Source: Spirochaetaceae bacterium (GTDB lineage Bacteria; Spirochaetota; Spirochaetia; Treponematales; Breznakiellaceae). Taken from it: a stretch of 5,793 nt of DNA. The position numbers and the translations under genes are program-made. Numbering within the stretch: position 1 is the first letter of the stretch; every line of letters starts with the position of its first letter. The notes beneath the pieces were generated by a model. That model was given only the letters and a program-made list of their open reading frames with translations. It was not told the origin of the DNA and did no database searches. The stretch spans positions 1 through 5,793 of the forward strand of contig JAITKQ010000179.1 in the NCBI GenBank assembly GCA_031278295.1, read 5' to 3'. This document shows positions 1 through 5,793 of the stretch, in pieces.

Positions 1-116
1 CAGTTTCTGAACAACTTCCGCTGAAAAAAAGGCAAAATGCTTTGCATTTTGCAAGACTTGTTCAAGAACCCGTGGGCTTTTGCCCACATTCAAATAGGTT
101 CTTGAACAAGTCCAAT
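1..116. repeat. Left copy of a ~115-bp structured inverted repeat
   Basis: This stretch is repeated in inverted orientation at 5675-5789, identical except for one A in a homopolymer (seven A here, six in the other copy). It contains a hairpin with 9-bp arms at 32-40 and 44-52 around a TTT loop. It also contains a second hairpin with perfect 16-bp arms at 55-70 and 97-112. Inside that lies a 6-bp stem, GTGGGC at 72-77 with GCCCAC at 82-87, around TTTT. No open frame of note lies within. The outer limit cannot be set because the window starts here. The design suits a dispersed, non-coding palindromic element (REP- or MITE-like); the family is not recognised. Confidence 0.9.
24..52 (-). terminator. 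Intrinsic-terminator-like hairpin in left repeat
   Basis: Read on the minus strand, the 9-bp stem GCAAAATGC/GCATTTTGC with an AAA loop is followed by one C and then seven T (24-30). That is the layout of a rho-independent terminator. It faces the direction in which all five genes are transcribed and could end read-through from the amidohydrolase gene, whose stop lies about 245 bases upstream. The stem has only four GC pairs, so strength is uncertain. The larger hairpin at 55-112 lies just before it and could add to the effect. Confidence 0.45.
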
Positions 117-297
117 TTAAGAATGCCGGAAACCGGCCTGAGGTAAAAACCGTCAGAACAGAGACCTTCATTTCAGATGCCGCCCCTGCCTGGCCGGCGG
201 AGGGGCAAACAAAACTTGTTTTCCCGTTTGATTGCGGCCTTGTTTTCATCTACACCTCTTTTAATAGCCACCCTTTAGCAAAACATGCGGTTCCACC

Positions 298-1476
298 TCA
301 GGATTCATGCAAAAAATCAACGGCCGTCTGGCATAGGCAGGCCGCGATCACACGGAGCGTCGCGTCATCCCACTGAAAGTACGGGCTATGGTGAACGGCC
401 GGCTTACCATCCCGTGCGATTCCGACAAAAAAGAACGATGAGGGAACATTTCCGGCAATGTGCGCGAAATCTTCCCCTCCCATGCTTAGCGCCGCCTCGT
501 GAACATTGCCGGCTCCAAACAACTTTTCCGCCGCTTTCCGTACAATGGCGGTTGCCGCCGCATCGTTGACGAGGGGCGGAAAACGTTTTGTTACATCAAA
601 AGTATACGACGCGCCCGCTATCGAGGTAATACCTCGCAGAACCTTTTCCATCTCGCGCGGGATAAAATCGCGCATCTCATCGTTAAATGTCCTTATCGTA
701 CCCGTCATATCCACGGTTTCGGGGATCACGTTGTACGTGTCGCCGCCTCTTACCGTACAAACGGACAGCACCGCCGGTTCCACGGGATTCTTCCGGCGGC
801 TCACTATCGTTTGGAACTGAAGTATGGTTTGGGCGGCCAAAATCACCGGGTCCACGGCAAGGTGGGGCATAGCGCCATGTCCGCCCGCTCCCCTGATCGT
901 GATACGAAATTCATCCGGCGAAGCCATTACAGGCCCGGCCTTTACCAGAACAGCCCCTTCCTCCACGTCCCCCCACAGATGGCAGCCAAAAGCGGCGTCC
1001 ACCCTGGGATTCTCCAAAATACCCTCTTCGATCATCCGCTCGGCGCCGCCTTCGGCCTCTTCCGCCGGCTGAAACATCAGTTTTACCGTACCGCGCAGCC
1101 TGTCCTTGAGCTCGTTCAAAACCATACCGGCCATCAACAGCCCGGCCGTGTGTCCGTCATGCCCGCAGGCATGCATAATCCCCGGCTTCTTTGATTTGTA
1201 CGGCACATCCGCGGCTTCGTTCAGTTCCAGCGCGTCCATGTCAGCCCGCAACAGCACGGTTTTGCCCGGCTTTCCGCCCTTTATTATGCCGAGTACCCCG
1301 TTCCCGCCGATGCCGGTCCGCGTCTCGATGCCCGCTTTCCGGAGCGTATCGGCGACAAGAGCGGCCGTTTCCACCTCATGCCCGGAAAGTTCCGGGTACT
1401 CATGGATATGATGACGCAGCTCCACCCCTTTTGGATAGTACTTTTCTACGGAGAGTCTTATTTCATCGGTGAACAT
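298..1476 (-). CDS. M20D-family metal-dependent amidohydrolase (N-acyl-amino-acid/hippurate hydrolase type)
   Basis: The 392-residue product has the full-length M20D layout. The catalytic domain carries HEYPELSGHE (25-34), RADMDALEL (77-85), the metal-binding segment HACGHDGHT (102-110; likely ligands Cys104 and His106), QPAEEAEGGAE (136-146; Glu139/Glu140 as base and ligand), GCHLWG (164-169; His166), MGGEDF (332-337) and VHHSP (361-365). An inserted dimerisation domain spans about 185-300 and includes GAGGHGAMPH. Members hydrolyse the amide bond of N-acyl amino acids, hippurate or similar conjugates in the cytosol using two metal ions; the exact substrate cannot be read here. No signal peptide is seen. 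The ATG is supported by GGAGG (CCTCC at 1481-1485 on the plus strand) four bases upstream. A 106-base gap separates it from the PHP gene, so it may have its own promoter. Confidence 0.93.
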   Translation of the reverse strand: MFTDEIRLSVEKYYPKGVELRHHIHEYPELSGHEVETAALVADTLRKAGIETRTGIGGNGVLGIIKGGKPGKTVLLRADMDALELNEAADVPYKSKKPGIMHACGHDGHTAGLLMAGMVLNELKDRLRGTVKLMFQPAEEAEGGAERMIEEGILENPRVDAAFGCHLWGDVEEGAVLVKAGPVMASPDEFRITIRGAGGHGAMPHLAVDPVILAAQTILQFQTIVSRRKNPVEPAVLSVCTVRGGDTYNVIPETVDMTGTIRTFNDEMRDFIPREMEKVLRGITSIAGASYTFDVTKRFPPLVNDAAATAIVRKAAEKLFGAGNVHEAALSMGGEDFAHIAGNVPSSFFFVGIARDGKPAVHHSPYFQWDDATLRVIAACLCQTAVDFLHES

Positions 1477-1499
1477 AGCGCCTCCAATACGCCGCCTTG

Positions 1500-1534
1500 T
1501 GTATAAAGATACATGATAAATGGAATTTTATACA
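1500..1534 (-). promoter_or_regulatory. Candidate promoter/operator region upstream of the amidohydrolase gene
   Basis: In the AT-rich gap before the amidohydrolase gene, TGTATAAA (1500-1507) and TTTATACA (1527-1534) form a perfect 8-bp inverted repeat with a 19-base spacer. On the minus strand TATAAA at 1532-1527 could serve as a -10 box, but no good -35 lies at the usual distance. A regulator binding the two half-sites is possible but is inference only. Symmetric AT-rich octamers can arise by chance in such sequence. Confidence 0.25.
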
Positions 1535-1545
1535 AGATGTAATCA

Positions 1546-1566
1546 CGGCAACCGGCAACCGGCTAC
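1546..1566. repeat. Short tandem repeat, 7-bp unit
   Basis: The unit CGGCAAC occurs twice (1546-1552, 1553-1559) followed by CGGCTAC (1560-1566), a copy with one mismatch. It lies in the gap just downstream of the PHP gene stop codon. Read on the minus strand it could form a weak CCGG stem, but no T-tract follows, so it is not called a terminator. Confidence 0.6.
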
Positions 1567-1582
1567 CCTTAACTTGTTTGAT

Positions 1583-2470
1583 TCACGGCCCCGGCATCCT
1601 GGCTGCCAGCCCCGATCTCTCCAAAAACGAGTCGTCTATCGGACGGCCGCCGCCTGTGTAGCCCAGGCGGCGGCCGGGGCGCTTTTCGCCGTGAAAATCG
1701 CTGCCCGCCGTAACGCGCAGCCCAAGCGTCTCCGCCATCCCCTCCAGACGCAGGCATACACGCTCCGTCGCCGCCGGGTGCCAGGCCTCTATGCCGTCCA
1801 GCCCCTGTTCCTTCAATTCGGCAAGTATGGAGGGCAGCCTGCCCCACGAAACGTACAGCGTAGACGGGTGGGCAAGCACGGCGAGGCCGCCCGATTCGTG
1901 TATCGCGGTTACTGCCCGCACGAAATCGGCGCCGGCCTTCTGTATGTAAAACGGTTTTCCCTTTCCCAGAAAGCAGTCGAAAGCGGCCTGTATGCTCAGT
2001 ACCTTGCCCATTTTGATCATGTACTGGGCAAAATGCGGCCTGCCTACGCAGCCGCCGCCGGCCAGACGGCAAAGTTCCCCGTAATCCGCATCAACGCCGG
2101 CCTCGCGCATCCTGTCGATCATCAGCATGTTGCGACGTTTCCGTTCCAGCTTGATCTCCGCCAAGAGTCCGGTAAAGTCCGGCGACGGGGCCCTCAGCCC
2201 CAGTCCCAACAGGTGGAATTCACGGGACGGATTTGCGATACAGCGCCCGTTGTCCCGTGCGCCGTAATGCCAGTCAATATCAATTTCCGTACCGGGTATA
2301 AGTTTGATGCCAAGCCGTGAGGCCTCCGATTCCGCCTCCGGAATACCGTCTATCGTATCGTGATCGGTAAGCGCAAGCGTATGTATGCCCGCCGTGCTGG
2401 CGGCGCGGACCAGTTCCGCGGGCGTCAGATTACCATCGGACACGCTCGAATGTGTATGAAGGTCTATCAC
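1583..2470 (-). CDS. PHP-domain phosphoesterase, RNase AM / YciV (TrpH) type
   Basis: The 295-residue product is a PHP-family metal phosphoesterase. Motifs in order are DLHTHSSVSDG (3-13; His5, His7, Asp12), LTDHDT (34-39), GTEID (60-64; Glu62), GRPHF (143-147; His146), LAHPS (199-203; His201), GIEAWHP (226-232; His231) and AGSDFHGE (255-262; Asp258, His260). The family binds a trinuclear metal centre. YciV-type members hydrolyse 3',5'-nucleotide bisphosphates and trim RNA 5' ends; that role is inferred from family likeness. The chosen start is the GTG at 2470-2468, because it makes a GTGA overlap with the upstream stop codon and gives the canonical N-terminus MIDLHTHS. A GTG at 2524 would add 18 basic, unconserved residues (RTLYKRRKTRQ...), so I reject it. 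The overlap suggests translational coupling to the zinc-ribbon gene. Confidence 0.9.
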   Translation of the reverse strand: MIDLHTHSSVSDGNLTPAELVRAASTAGIHTLALTDHDTIDGIPEAESEASRLGIKLIPGTEIDIDWHYGARDNGRCIANPSREFHLLGLGLRAPSPDFTGLLAEIKLERKRRNMLMIDRMREAGVDADYGELCRLAGGGCVGRPHFAQYMIKMGKVLSIQAAFDCFLGKGKPFYIQKAGADFVRAVTAIHESGGLAVLAHPSTLYVSWGRLPSILAELKEQGLDGIEAWHPAATERVCLRLEGMAETLGLRVTAGSDFHGEKRPGRRLGYTGGGRPIDDSFLERSGLAARMPGP

Positions 2471-2877
2471 CTCAGTTTTTTCACCTTCCTGCCGCGTTTT
2501 CCGCCGCTTATACAGTGTACGCACCCCTGCACCCGTACCTCCGGCTTGACGGGATGCTGCCAGATGCGGGCTATCAGGTACTCACCGGTGGAAAGCTCTG
2601 CCCCGCAGACGGGGCAGAGCCGTTGCCGCTCCCCGTTCATACAGTACCCGCATCCGGAAATATGCAAGAGTCTATAGTCCCGCCCGCTCGGCGGGAATAT
2701 TTTTGATTTAACGTTATCGCCCTGTTCGAATCGCGCGGCGCAGAGGGGGCAGGTGCGGGCGTCCCCCCGTTTACCTTCGTGGATGTACACAGCCTTCCCG
2801 CCGGAGGCCGCAAGCCCGCCGCCTGTACCGCGCCCTGAAAAAAAAGAAAGGTACAAAAATAAAAAAATCGCGGCCAA
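2467..2877 (-). CDS. Unrecognised small protein with two tandem four-Cys zinc-ribbon-like units, possible N-terminal membrane anchor
   Basis: I do not recognise a named family. From the TTG at 2877 the frame gives 136 residues. Eight cysteines fall in two similar units: CPLC (43-46) with CGYC (76-79), and CPVC (88-91) with CVHC (119-122). The units align (CPLCAARFEQGD with CPVCGAELSTGE, then GCGYC with GCVHC), so this looks like an internal duplication of a zinc ribbon. A hydrophobic stretch (about residues 3-13), a Gly-rich linker and a basic tail (GGKRGRKVKKLR) complete it. The start is uncertain. TTG 2877 has no Shine-Dalgarno and lies inside the groEL terminator, yet the hydrophobic frame stays open right back to the groEL stop. 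The GTG at 2790 (107 residues, GGCGGG upstream) keeps all cysteines and drops the anchor. Its stop overlaps the PHP start by four bases. A role in metal or nucleic-acid binding is only a guess. Confidence 0.7.
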   Translation of the reverse strand: MAAIFLFLYLSFFSGRGTGGGLAASGGKAVYIHEGKRGDARTCPLCAARFEQGDNVKSKIFPPSGRDYRLLHISGCGYCMNGERQRLCPVCGAELSTGEYLIARIWQHPVKPEVRVQGCVHCISGGKRGRKVKKLR

Positions 2878-2896
2878 AAAAGAAAAGGCCGCGATT
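2855..2896 (-). terminator. Rho-independent terminator downstream of groEL
   Basis: On the minus strand, 20 bases after the groEL stop codon, a perfect 10-bp stem AATCGCGGCC/GGCCGCGATT (arms 2887-2896 and 2866-2875, eight GC pairs) closes an 11-base pyrimidine loop. It is followed by TTTTTATTTTTG. This is a textbook intrinsic terminator for the abundant groEL transcript. The frame of the next gene, as opened from TTG 2877, runs through it, so the downstream pair must rely on read-through or on a promoter inside the 3' end of groEL. Confidence 0.85.
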
Positions 2897-2916
2897 CCCC
2901 ACAGGACGTTCAGGGG

Positions 2917-4560
2917 CTAGTAATCCATGCCGCCCATTCCGCCCATTCCGCCGCCCGGCATTGCCGGAGCTTCCTTCTTTTCAGGAATATCGGTTACGGC
3001 ACATTCGGTGGTAAGCAGCAGGCTCGCTATAGAAGCGGCGTTCTGTAACGCTGAACGGGTAACCTTCGTAGGATCGGTGATGCCGGCCTTTACCATGTCA
3101 ACCCATTCCTCTTTTGCCGCGTCAAATCCAACGCCGGGTTTCTCACGCTTTGCCTTGTCCGCGATTATTCCCGCGTCAACACCCGCGTTTTCCGCAATCT
3201 GACGCATAGGCTCCTCAAGCGCGCGCTTTACGATCTGGAAGCCCACGCCTTCGTCCCGCGTGTACTTGCTCAGGTCGGCTTTTTCCAACGCCGGTATAGC
3301 CTGAATCAGCGCAAGCCCGCCGCCGGGAACGATACCTTCCTCGATGGCGGCGCGTGTCGCCGAAAGCGCGTCCTCAACCCGGTGCTTCTTCTCTTTCAGC
3401 TCAACCTCGGTCGCCGCGCCAACGTTGATCACCGCAACCCCGCCAGCCAGTTTGGCAAGCCTCTCCTGCAACTTTTCACGGTCATATTCCGACGTTGTGT
3501 CCGCGATCTGCGCCTTTATCTGGGATATCCTGTCCTTTATGTCCTTGTCCTTACCGGCGCCGTTGATGATGGTCGTGTTGTCCTTGTCGATCTTGATCGT
3601 CTTGGCTTTTCCAAGCTGGGAAAGTTCCGTATTCTCAAGTTTCAGGCCAAGCTCTTCCGTGATGACCGTGCCGCCGGTTAGAATCGCTATGTCTTCCAGC
3701 ATGGCCTTGCGCCTATCGCCGAAACCGGGGGCCTTAACCGCGCAGGCCCGCAAGGTACCGCGCAGGCTGTTCAGCACGAGCGTAGAAAGCGCCTCGCCAT
3801 CCACATCTTCCGCGATGATGAGCAAGGGCTTGCCGCTCTGCACCACCTTTTCGAGCAACGGAAGCATATCCTTCATTGAGGAAACCTTCTTGTCGTGGAT
3901 CAGGATGTAAGCGTCCTCGTACACACTCGTCATCGTATCACGGTCCGTAACAAAGTAGGCGGAGATGTACCCGCGGTCAAACTGCATTCCTTCGACAAAT
4001 TCTATGCTTGTTTCCATCGTTTTGGACTCTTCTACCGTGATGACGCCGTCCTTCCCGACCTTGTCCATCGCGTCCGCGATTGTTTTTCCGATTTCCGTGT
4101 CGTTATTGGCGGAAATTGACGCGACATTGGCGATCTCTTCCTTGTCCTTGATCTCTTTTGAATTTTTCTTGATTTCCTCGACAGCGATTGCGACCGCTTT
4201 GTCGATGCCCCGCTTCAGCTCGATCGGCGTCATGCCCGCGGAAACCGATTCCAGGCCTTTCTTTACAAGCGCATAGGCCAGCACGGTCGCGGTTGTGGTG
4301 CCGTCGCCCGCCACATCGTTCGTTTTTGTCGCAACTTCTTTAAGGAGCTGCGCCCCCATGTTTTCGTAAGGATCCGCCAGTTCCACTTCCTTGGCAACGG
4401 AAACGCCATCCTTTGTTACTGTCGGGGCGCCGAATTTCTTGTCCAAAAGTACATTTCGTCCTTTGGGGCCCAGTGTAACCTTGACCGCCCGTGAAATCTG
4501 CTCAACCCCCGCCAACAGTTTTCGGCGTCCTTCTTCGTTGAACAACAACTGTTTTGCCAT
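2917..4560 (-). CDS. groEL: Chaperonin GroEL (Hsp60, Cpn60)
   Basis: The 547-residue product is a full-length group I chaperonin, a cytosolic double-ring ATPase that folds proteins together with GroES. Visible hallmarks are TLGPKGRNV (29-37), the ATP-site motif NDVAGDGTTTATVLA (81-95; Asp86 matches E. coli Asp87), GMQFDRGY (190-197), the apical segment VKAPGFGDRRKAMLEDIA (274-291), VEDALSATRAAIEEG (394-408; Asp396 matches catalytic Asp398) and PGGG (411-414). The Gly/Met-rich tail ends GGMGGMDY instead of simply GGM. The ATG has an AGGAG-type site (plus-strand ACTCCTCTT, 4568-4576) seven to eight bases upstream. groES is not in the window; treponemes carry it elsewhere, as I recall. The upstream gap has no CIRCE repeat, so HrcA control is not evident. 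The N-terminus MAKQLLFNEE resembles treponemal GroELs. The gene ends at its own terminator. Confidence 0.98.
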   Translation of the reverse strand: MAKQLLFNEEGRRKLLAGVEQISRAVKVTLGPKGRNVLLDKKFGAPTVTKDGVSVAKEVELADPYENMGAQLLKEVATKTNDVAGDGTTTATVLAYALVKKGLESVSAGMTPIELKRGIDKAVAIAVEEIKKNSKEIKDKEEIANVASISANNDTEIGKTIADAMDKVGKDGVITVEESKTMETSIEFVEGMQFDRGYISAYFVTDRDTMTSVYEDAYILIHDKKVSSMKDMLPLLEKVVQSGKPLLIIAEDVDGEALSTLVLNSLRGTLRACAVKAPGFGDRRKAMLEDIAILTGGTVITEELGLKLENTELSQLGKAKTIKIDKDNTTIINGAGKDKDIKDRISQIKAQIADTTSEYDREKLQERLAKLAGGVAVINVGAATEVELKEKKHRVEDALSATRAAIEEGIVPGGGLALIQAIPALEKADLSKYTRDEGVGFQIVKRALEEPMRQIAENAGVDAGIIADKAKREKPGVGFDAAKEEWVDMVKAGITDPTKVTRSALQNAASIASLLLTTECAVTDIPEKKEAPAMPGGGMGGMGGMDY

Positions 4561-4671
4561 TTTTTTTACTCCTCTTCTTTAACCCTGCCCCCGTTGATAA
4601 CAGGACAGTTTCTAACGCGGGACACGGTTTACCTTGTTTTGATTATGCGCCGCCAGACGACGGCTTTTATG

Positions 4672-4703
4672 AATACAATGCCCATTTTCTCAAAAAAAGT
4701 CAA
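4672..4703 (-). promoter_or_regulatory. Weak candidate promoter for groEL
   Basis: The 232-base gap between map and groEL is where a groEL promoter would be expected. On the minus strand TTGACT (4703-4698) matches the -35 consensus at five of six bases. The best -10 choices are CATTGT (4680-4675, spacer 17) or TGTATT (4677-4672, spacer 20), both poor. CATAAT (4647-4642) is a good -10 box but lacks a matching -35. I can only say the region plausibly holds a sigma-70-type promoter; no heat-shock operator is visible. Confidence 0.25.
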
Positions 4704-4792
4704 CCCGCCCGCCGCCCTGTTCAAGCGCCCTGCAATTAAAAGTCCGGGGTTTCATGGCCGGCTGGCCGGTACTTCAAAAATAATACGCCTGC

Positions 4793-5554
4793 CTACGTAT
4801 CTTCCGTAAGTATTTCCGTGTGATCCGAAAATATGGCTATCGTGTGTTCCCAGTGTGCGGACGCCTTGCCGTCCGCCGTAACAACCGTCCAGTCATCGTC
4901 CAAAAGCTCTACATCGCCGGTTCCAAGGTTTATCATCGGTTCAATGGCCAAAACCATGCCTTCGCGGAGACGCGGGTTGGGCCCCGTCCTGGGGCAGTTT
5001 GAGATGGACGGGTCTTCGTGCACGGCAAGACCGACGCCGTGTCCGCAGAACTGGTGGACTATGCCGTATCCCGAAGCGACGGCGTGGGACTCTACGGCGC
5101 GGCCTATCTCGAACAAACGAGAGCCAGCCTTTGCCGCCTCTATCCCTCTGTACAGGCATTCGCGGGTAACGGCGCTAAGTTTGTGAAAGGCCGCGCTTAC
5201 CCTGCCTGCCTCGACGGTTACCGACTTGTCGCTTATATAGCCGCCCAAATCTATGCCGCTGTCTATAGAAACCAAATCCCCTTCCCGTATTTTTCTCTTT
5301 GACGGTATGCCGTGTATCACCTGCTCGTTTATCGAGATGCAGAGTGCGCCGGGGAACGGGTTATCGCGCGGCCCGTAGCCCAGAAACGCGGGCTTCCCGC
5401 CGTGCGCCTTTATCCAGCGCCGGGCCCACCTGTCAAGCTCCATCGTTTCTAGGCCCGGTTTAACCAGCGGAAGCATTTCCCTGTACATAAGAACGAGCAT
5501 CCTGCACGATTCGCGGATACAGTCAATTTGTTTCGCGTTTTTATACCGAATCAT
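4793..5554 (-). CDS. map: Methionine aminopeptidase, type I
   Basis: The 253-residue product has the length and all active-site residues of bacterial type I enzymes, which remove the initiator methionine from nascent proteins at the ribosome. The five metal ligands are Asp98 (SIDSG), Asp109 (YISDKS), His172 (CGHGVGLAVHEDP, 170-182), Glu205 (LAIEPM) and Glu237 (HWEHTIA). The substrate-site His81 lies in VIHGIPS. No N-terminal zinc-finger or SEC-C extension is present. The start is the ATG at 5554, giving MIRYKNAKQID, the usual opening of the pita-bread fold. The best upstream purine run (AAGGA) is about 16 bases away, so ribosome binding looks weak. The gene is separated from groEL by 232 bases and lies closest to the right-hand repeat. 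Confidence 0.97.
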   Translation of the reverse strand: MIRYKNAKQIDCIRESCRMLVLMYREMLPLVKPGLETMELDRWARRWIKAHGGKPAFLGYGPRDNPFPGALCISINEQVIHGIPSKRKIREGDLVSIDSGIDLGGYISDKSVTVEAGRVSAAFHKLSAVTRECLYRGIEAAKAGSRLFEIGRAVESHAVASGYGIVHQFCGHGVGLAVHEDPSISNCPRTGPNPRLREGMVLAIEPMINLGTGDVELLDDDWTVVTADGKASAHWEHTIAIFSDHTEILTEDT

Positions 5555-5610
5555 AATTAAGCGCGGGGCATCCTTGATTTTTTAAAAGTATTTTTATGTC
5601 CATAAATCGC

Positions 5611-5663
5611 ATCATACCGTTAGGGAAACGCTGATTAACTTGACGCTAATCGCGTTTCCCTAA
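5611..5663 (-). promoter_or_regulatory. 44-bp palindrome with adjacent -10-like box upstream of map
   Basis: The arms TTAGGGAAACGC (5620-5631) and GCGTTTCCCTAA (5652-5663) pair perfectly over 12 bp. The inner GATTA/TAATC can add five more pairs after a one-base bulge, so nearly the whole 44 bases are self-complementary. On the minus strand TATGAT (5616-5611, five of six matches to TATAAT) follows directly, placing the palindrome where a -35 region would sit. It could be an operator for map, or a relic of a small palindromic mobile element whose ends resemble insertion-sequence termini. No T-tract follows either side, so it does not look like a terminator. Confidence 0.4.
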
Positions 5664-5674
5664 GGAGAGATCTC

Positions 5675-5789
5675 ATTGGACTTGTTCAAGAACCTATTTG
5701 AATGTGGGCAAAAGCCCACGGGTTCTTGAACAAGTCTTGCAAAATGCAAAGCATTTTGCCTTTTTTCAGCGGAAGTTGTTCAGAAACTG
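5675..5789. repeat. Right copy of the ~115-bp structured inverted repeat
   Basis: This is the reverse complement of 1-116, differing only by one missing A/T in the homopolymer (six T at 5761-5766). It repeats both hairpins: 16-bp arms at 5679-5694 and 5721-5736, and the 9-bp stem at 5739-5747 and 5751-5759. Read on the plus strand, the 9-bp stem is followed by C and six T, so its terminator-like end again points out of the window. Four bases (AGGT) follow the matched part; whether they belong to the repeat cannot be told because the left copy is cut at base 1. Confidence 0.9.
5739..5766 (+). terminator. Intrinsic-terminator-like hairpin in right repeat
   Basis: On the plus strand the stem GCAAAATGC/GCATTTTGC with an AAA loop precedes C and six T. 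It mirrors the structure in the left repeat and faces away from the five genes, so it could only act on plus-strand transcription. No plus-strand gene in the window would use it, which suggests that the structure is a property of the repeat and not of its neighbours. Confidence 0.35.
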
Positions 5790-5793
5790 AGGT

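Noticed and set aside
1..116. CRISPR repeat or attachment site in the terminal repeat
   Set aside because: There are only two copies, in inverted orientation and 5.5 kb apart, with no spacer array and no integrase gene.
125..137. Small hairpin GCCGG-AAA-CCGGC
   Set aside because: A five-pair stem with no T-tract is common by chance in GC-rich intergenic DNA.
182..206. GC-rich inverted repeat GCCCCT/AGGGGC after the amidohydrolase gene
   Set aside because: It has only a 6-bp stem and no T-tract on either strand, so it does not qualify as an intrinsic terminator.
499..1194. Plus-strand open frame of 231 codons opposite the amidohydrolase gene
   Set aside because: It is antisense to a complete M20D gene and shows no domain or ribosome binding site, so it is a shadow frame.
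1520..2320. Long plus-strand open frame of 266 codons opposite the PHP gene
   Set aside because: It lies antisense to a gene with clear motifs, has no recognisable domain, and is rich in Arg/Pro/Ala as expected of a shadow frame in GC-rich coding DNA.
2917..2919. Programmed read-through of the groEL TAG into the in-frame hydrophobic/zinc-ribbon frame
   Set aside because: TAG also ends map, so amber is a normal stop here. The in-frame relation has a one-in-three chance, and a terminator follows at once.
4738..4780. CCGG-rich repeats downstream of map as a terminator
   Set aside because: Only four-base stems form, with a short T-run, which is too weak to call.

Overview
The protein-coding content points to a spirochaete, most likely a Treponema-type relative. 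The chaperonin opens with MAKQLLFNEE and stands without groES, which as I recall is how treponemes arrange it. Composition is moderately GC-rich, with GC-rich third codon positions that produce many long antisense shadow frames. The genus is inferred from remembered family features, not from a search.

All five genes lie on the minus strand, so transcription runs from high to low coordinates. In that order they are: a type I methionine aminopeptidase (map, 5554-4793); a solitary GroEL chaperonin (4560-2917) ending in a strong intrinsic terminator; a small protein with two tandem four-cysteine zinc-ribbon-like units (about 2877-2467), not recognised; a PHP-domain phosphoesterase of the RNase AM/YciV type (2470-1583), whose GTG start overlaps the previous stop as GTGA; and an M20D-type amidohydrolase (1476-298).

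Map and GroEL act on new polypeptides, removing the initiator methionine and folding. The PHP enzyme probably trims RNA or recycles small nucleotides, and the amidohydrolase probably releases amino acids from N-acyl conjugates. The tight link is between the zinc-ribbon gene and the PHP gene, which look translationally coupled. The rest look like neighbouring housekeeping units separated by gaps of 106 to 238 bases, not one dedicated system.

The least ordinary part is the edges. Bases 1-116 and 5675-5789 are inverted copies of one repeat differing by one A in a homopolymer. Each copy holds a 9-bp hairpin and a 16-bp-armed hairpin containing a further small hairpin, and the 9-bp hairpin plus T-tract looks like an outward-facing terminator. 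Either the segment lies between two dispersed repeat copies at which an assembly broke, or it is bounded by long inverted repeats. No transposase or recombinase is visible, so I do not call it a mobile element. A separate 44-bp near-perfect palindrome (5620-5663) lies between the right repeat and map. I see no RNA gene, CRISPR array or defence system.
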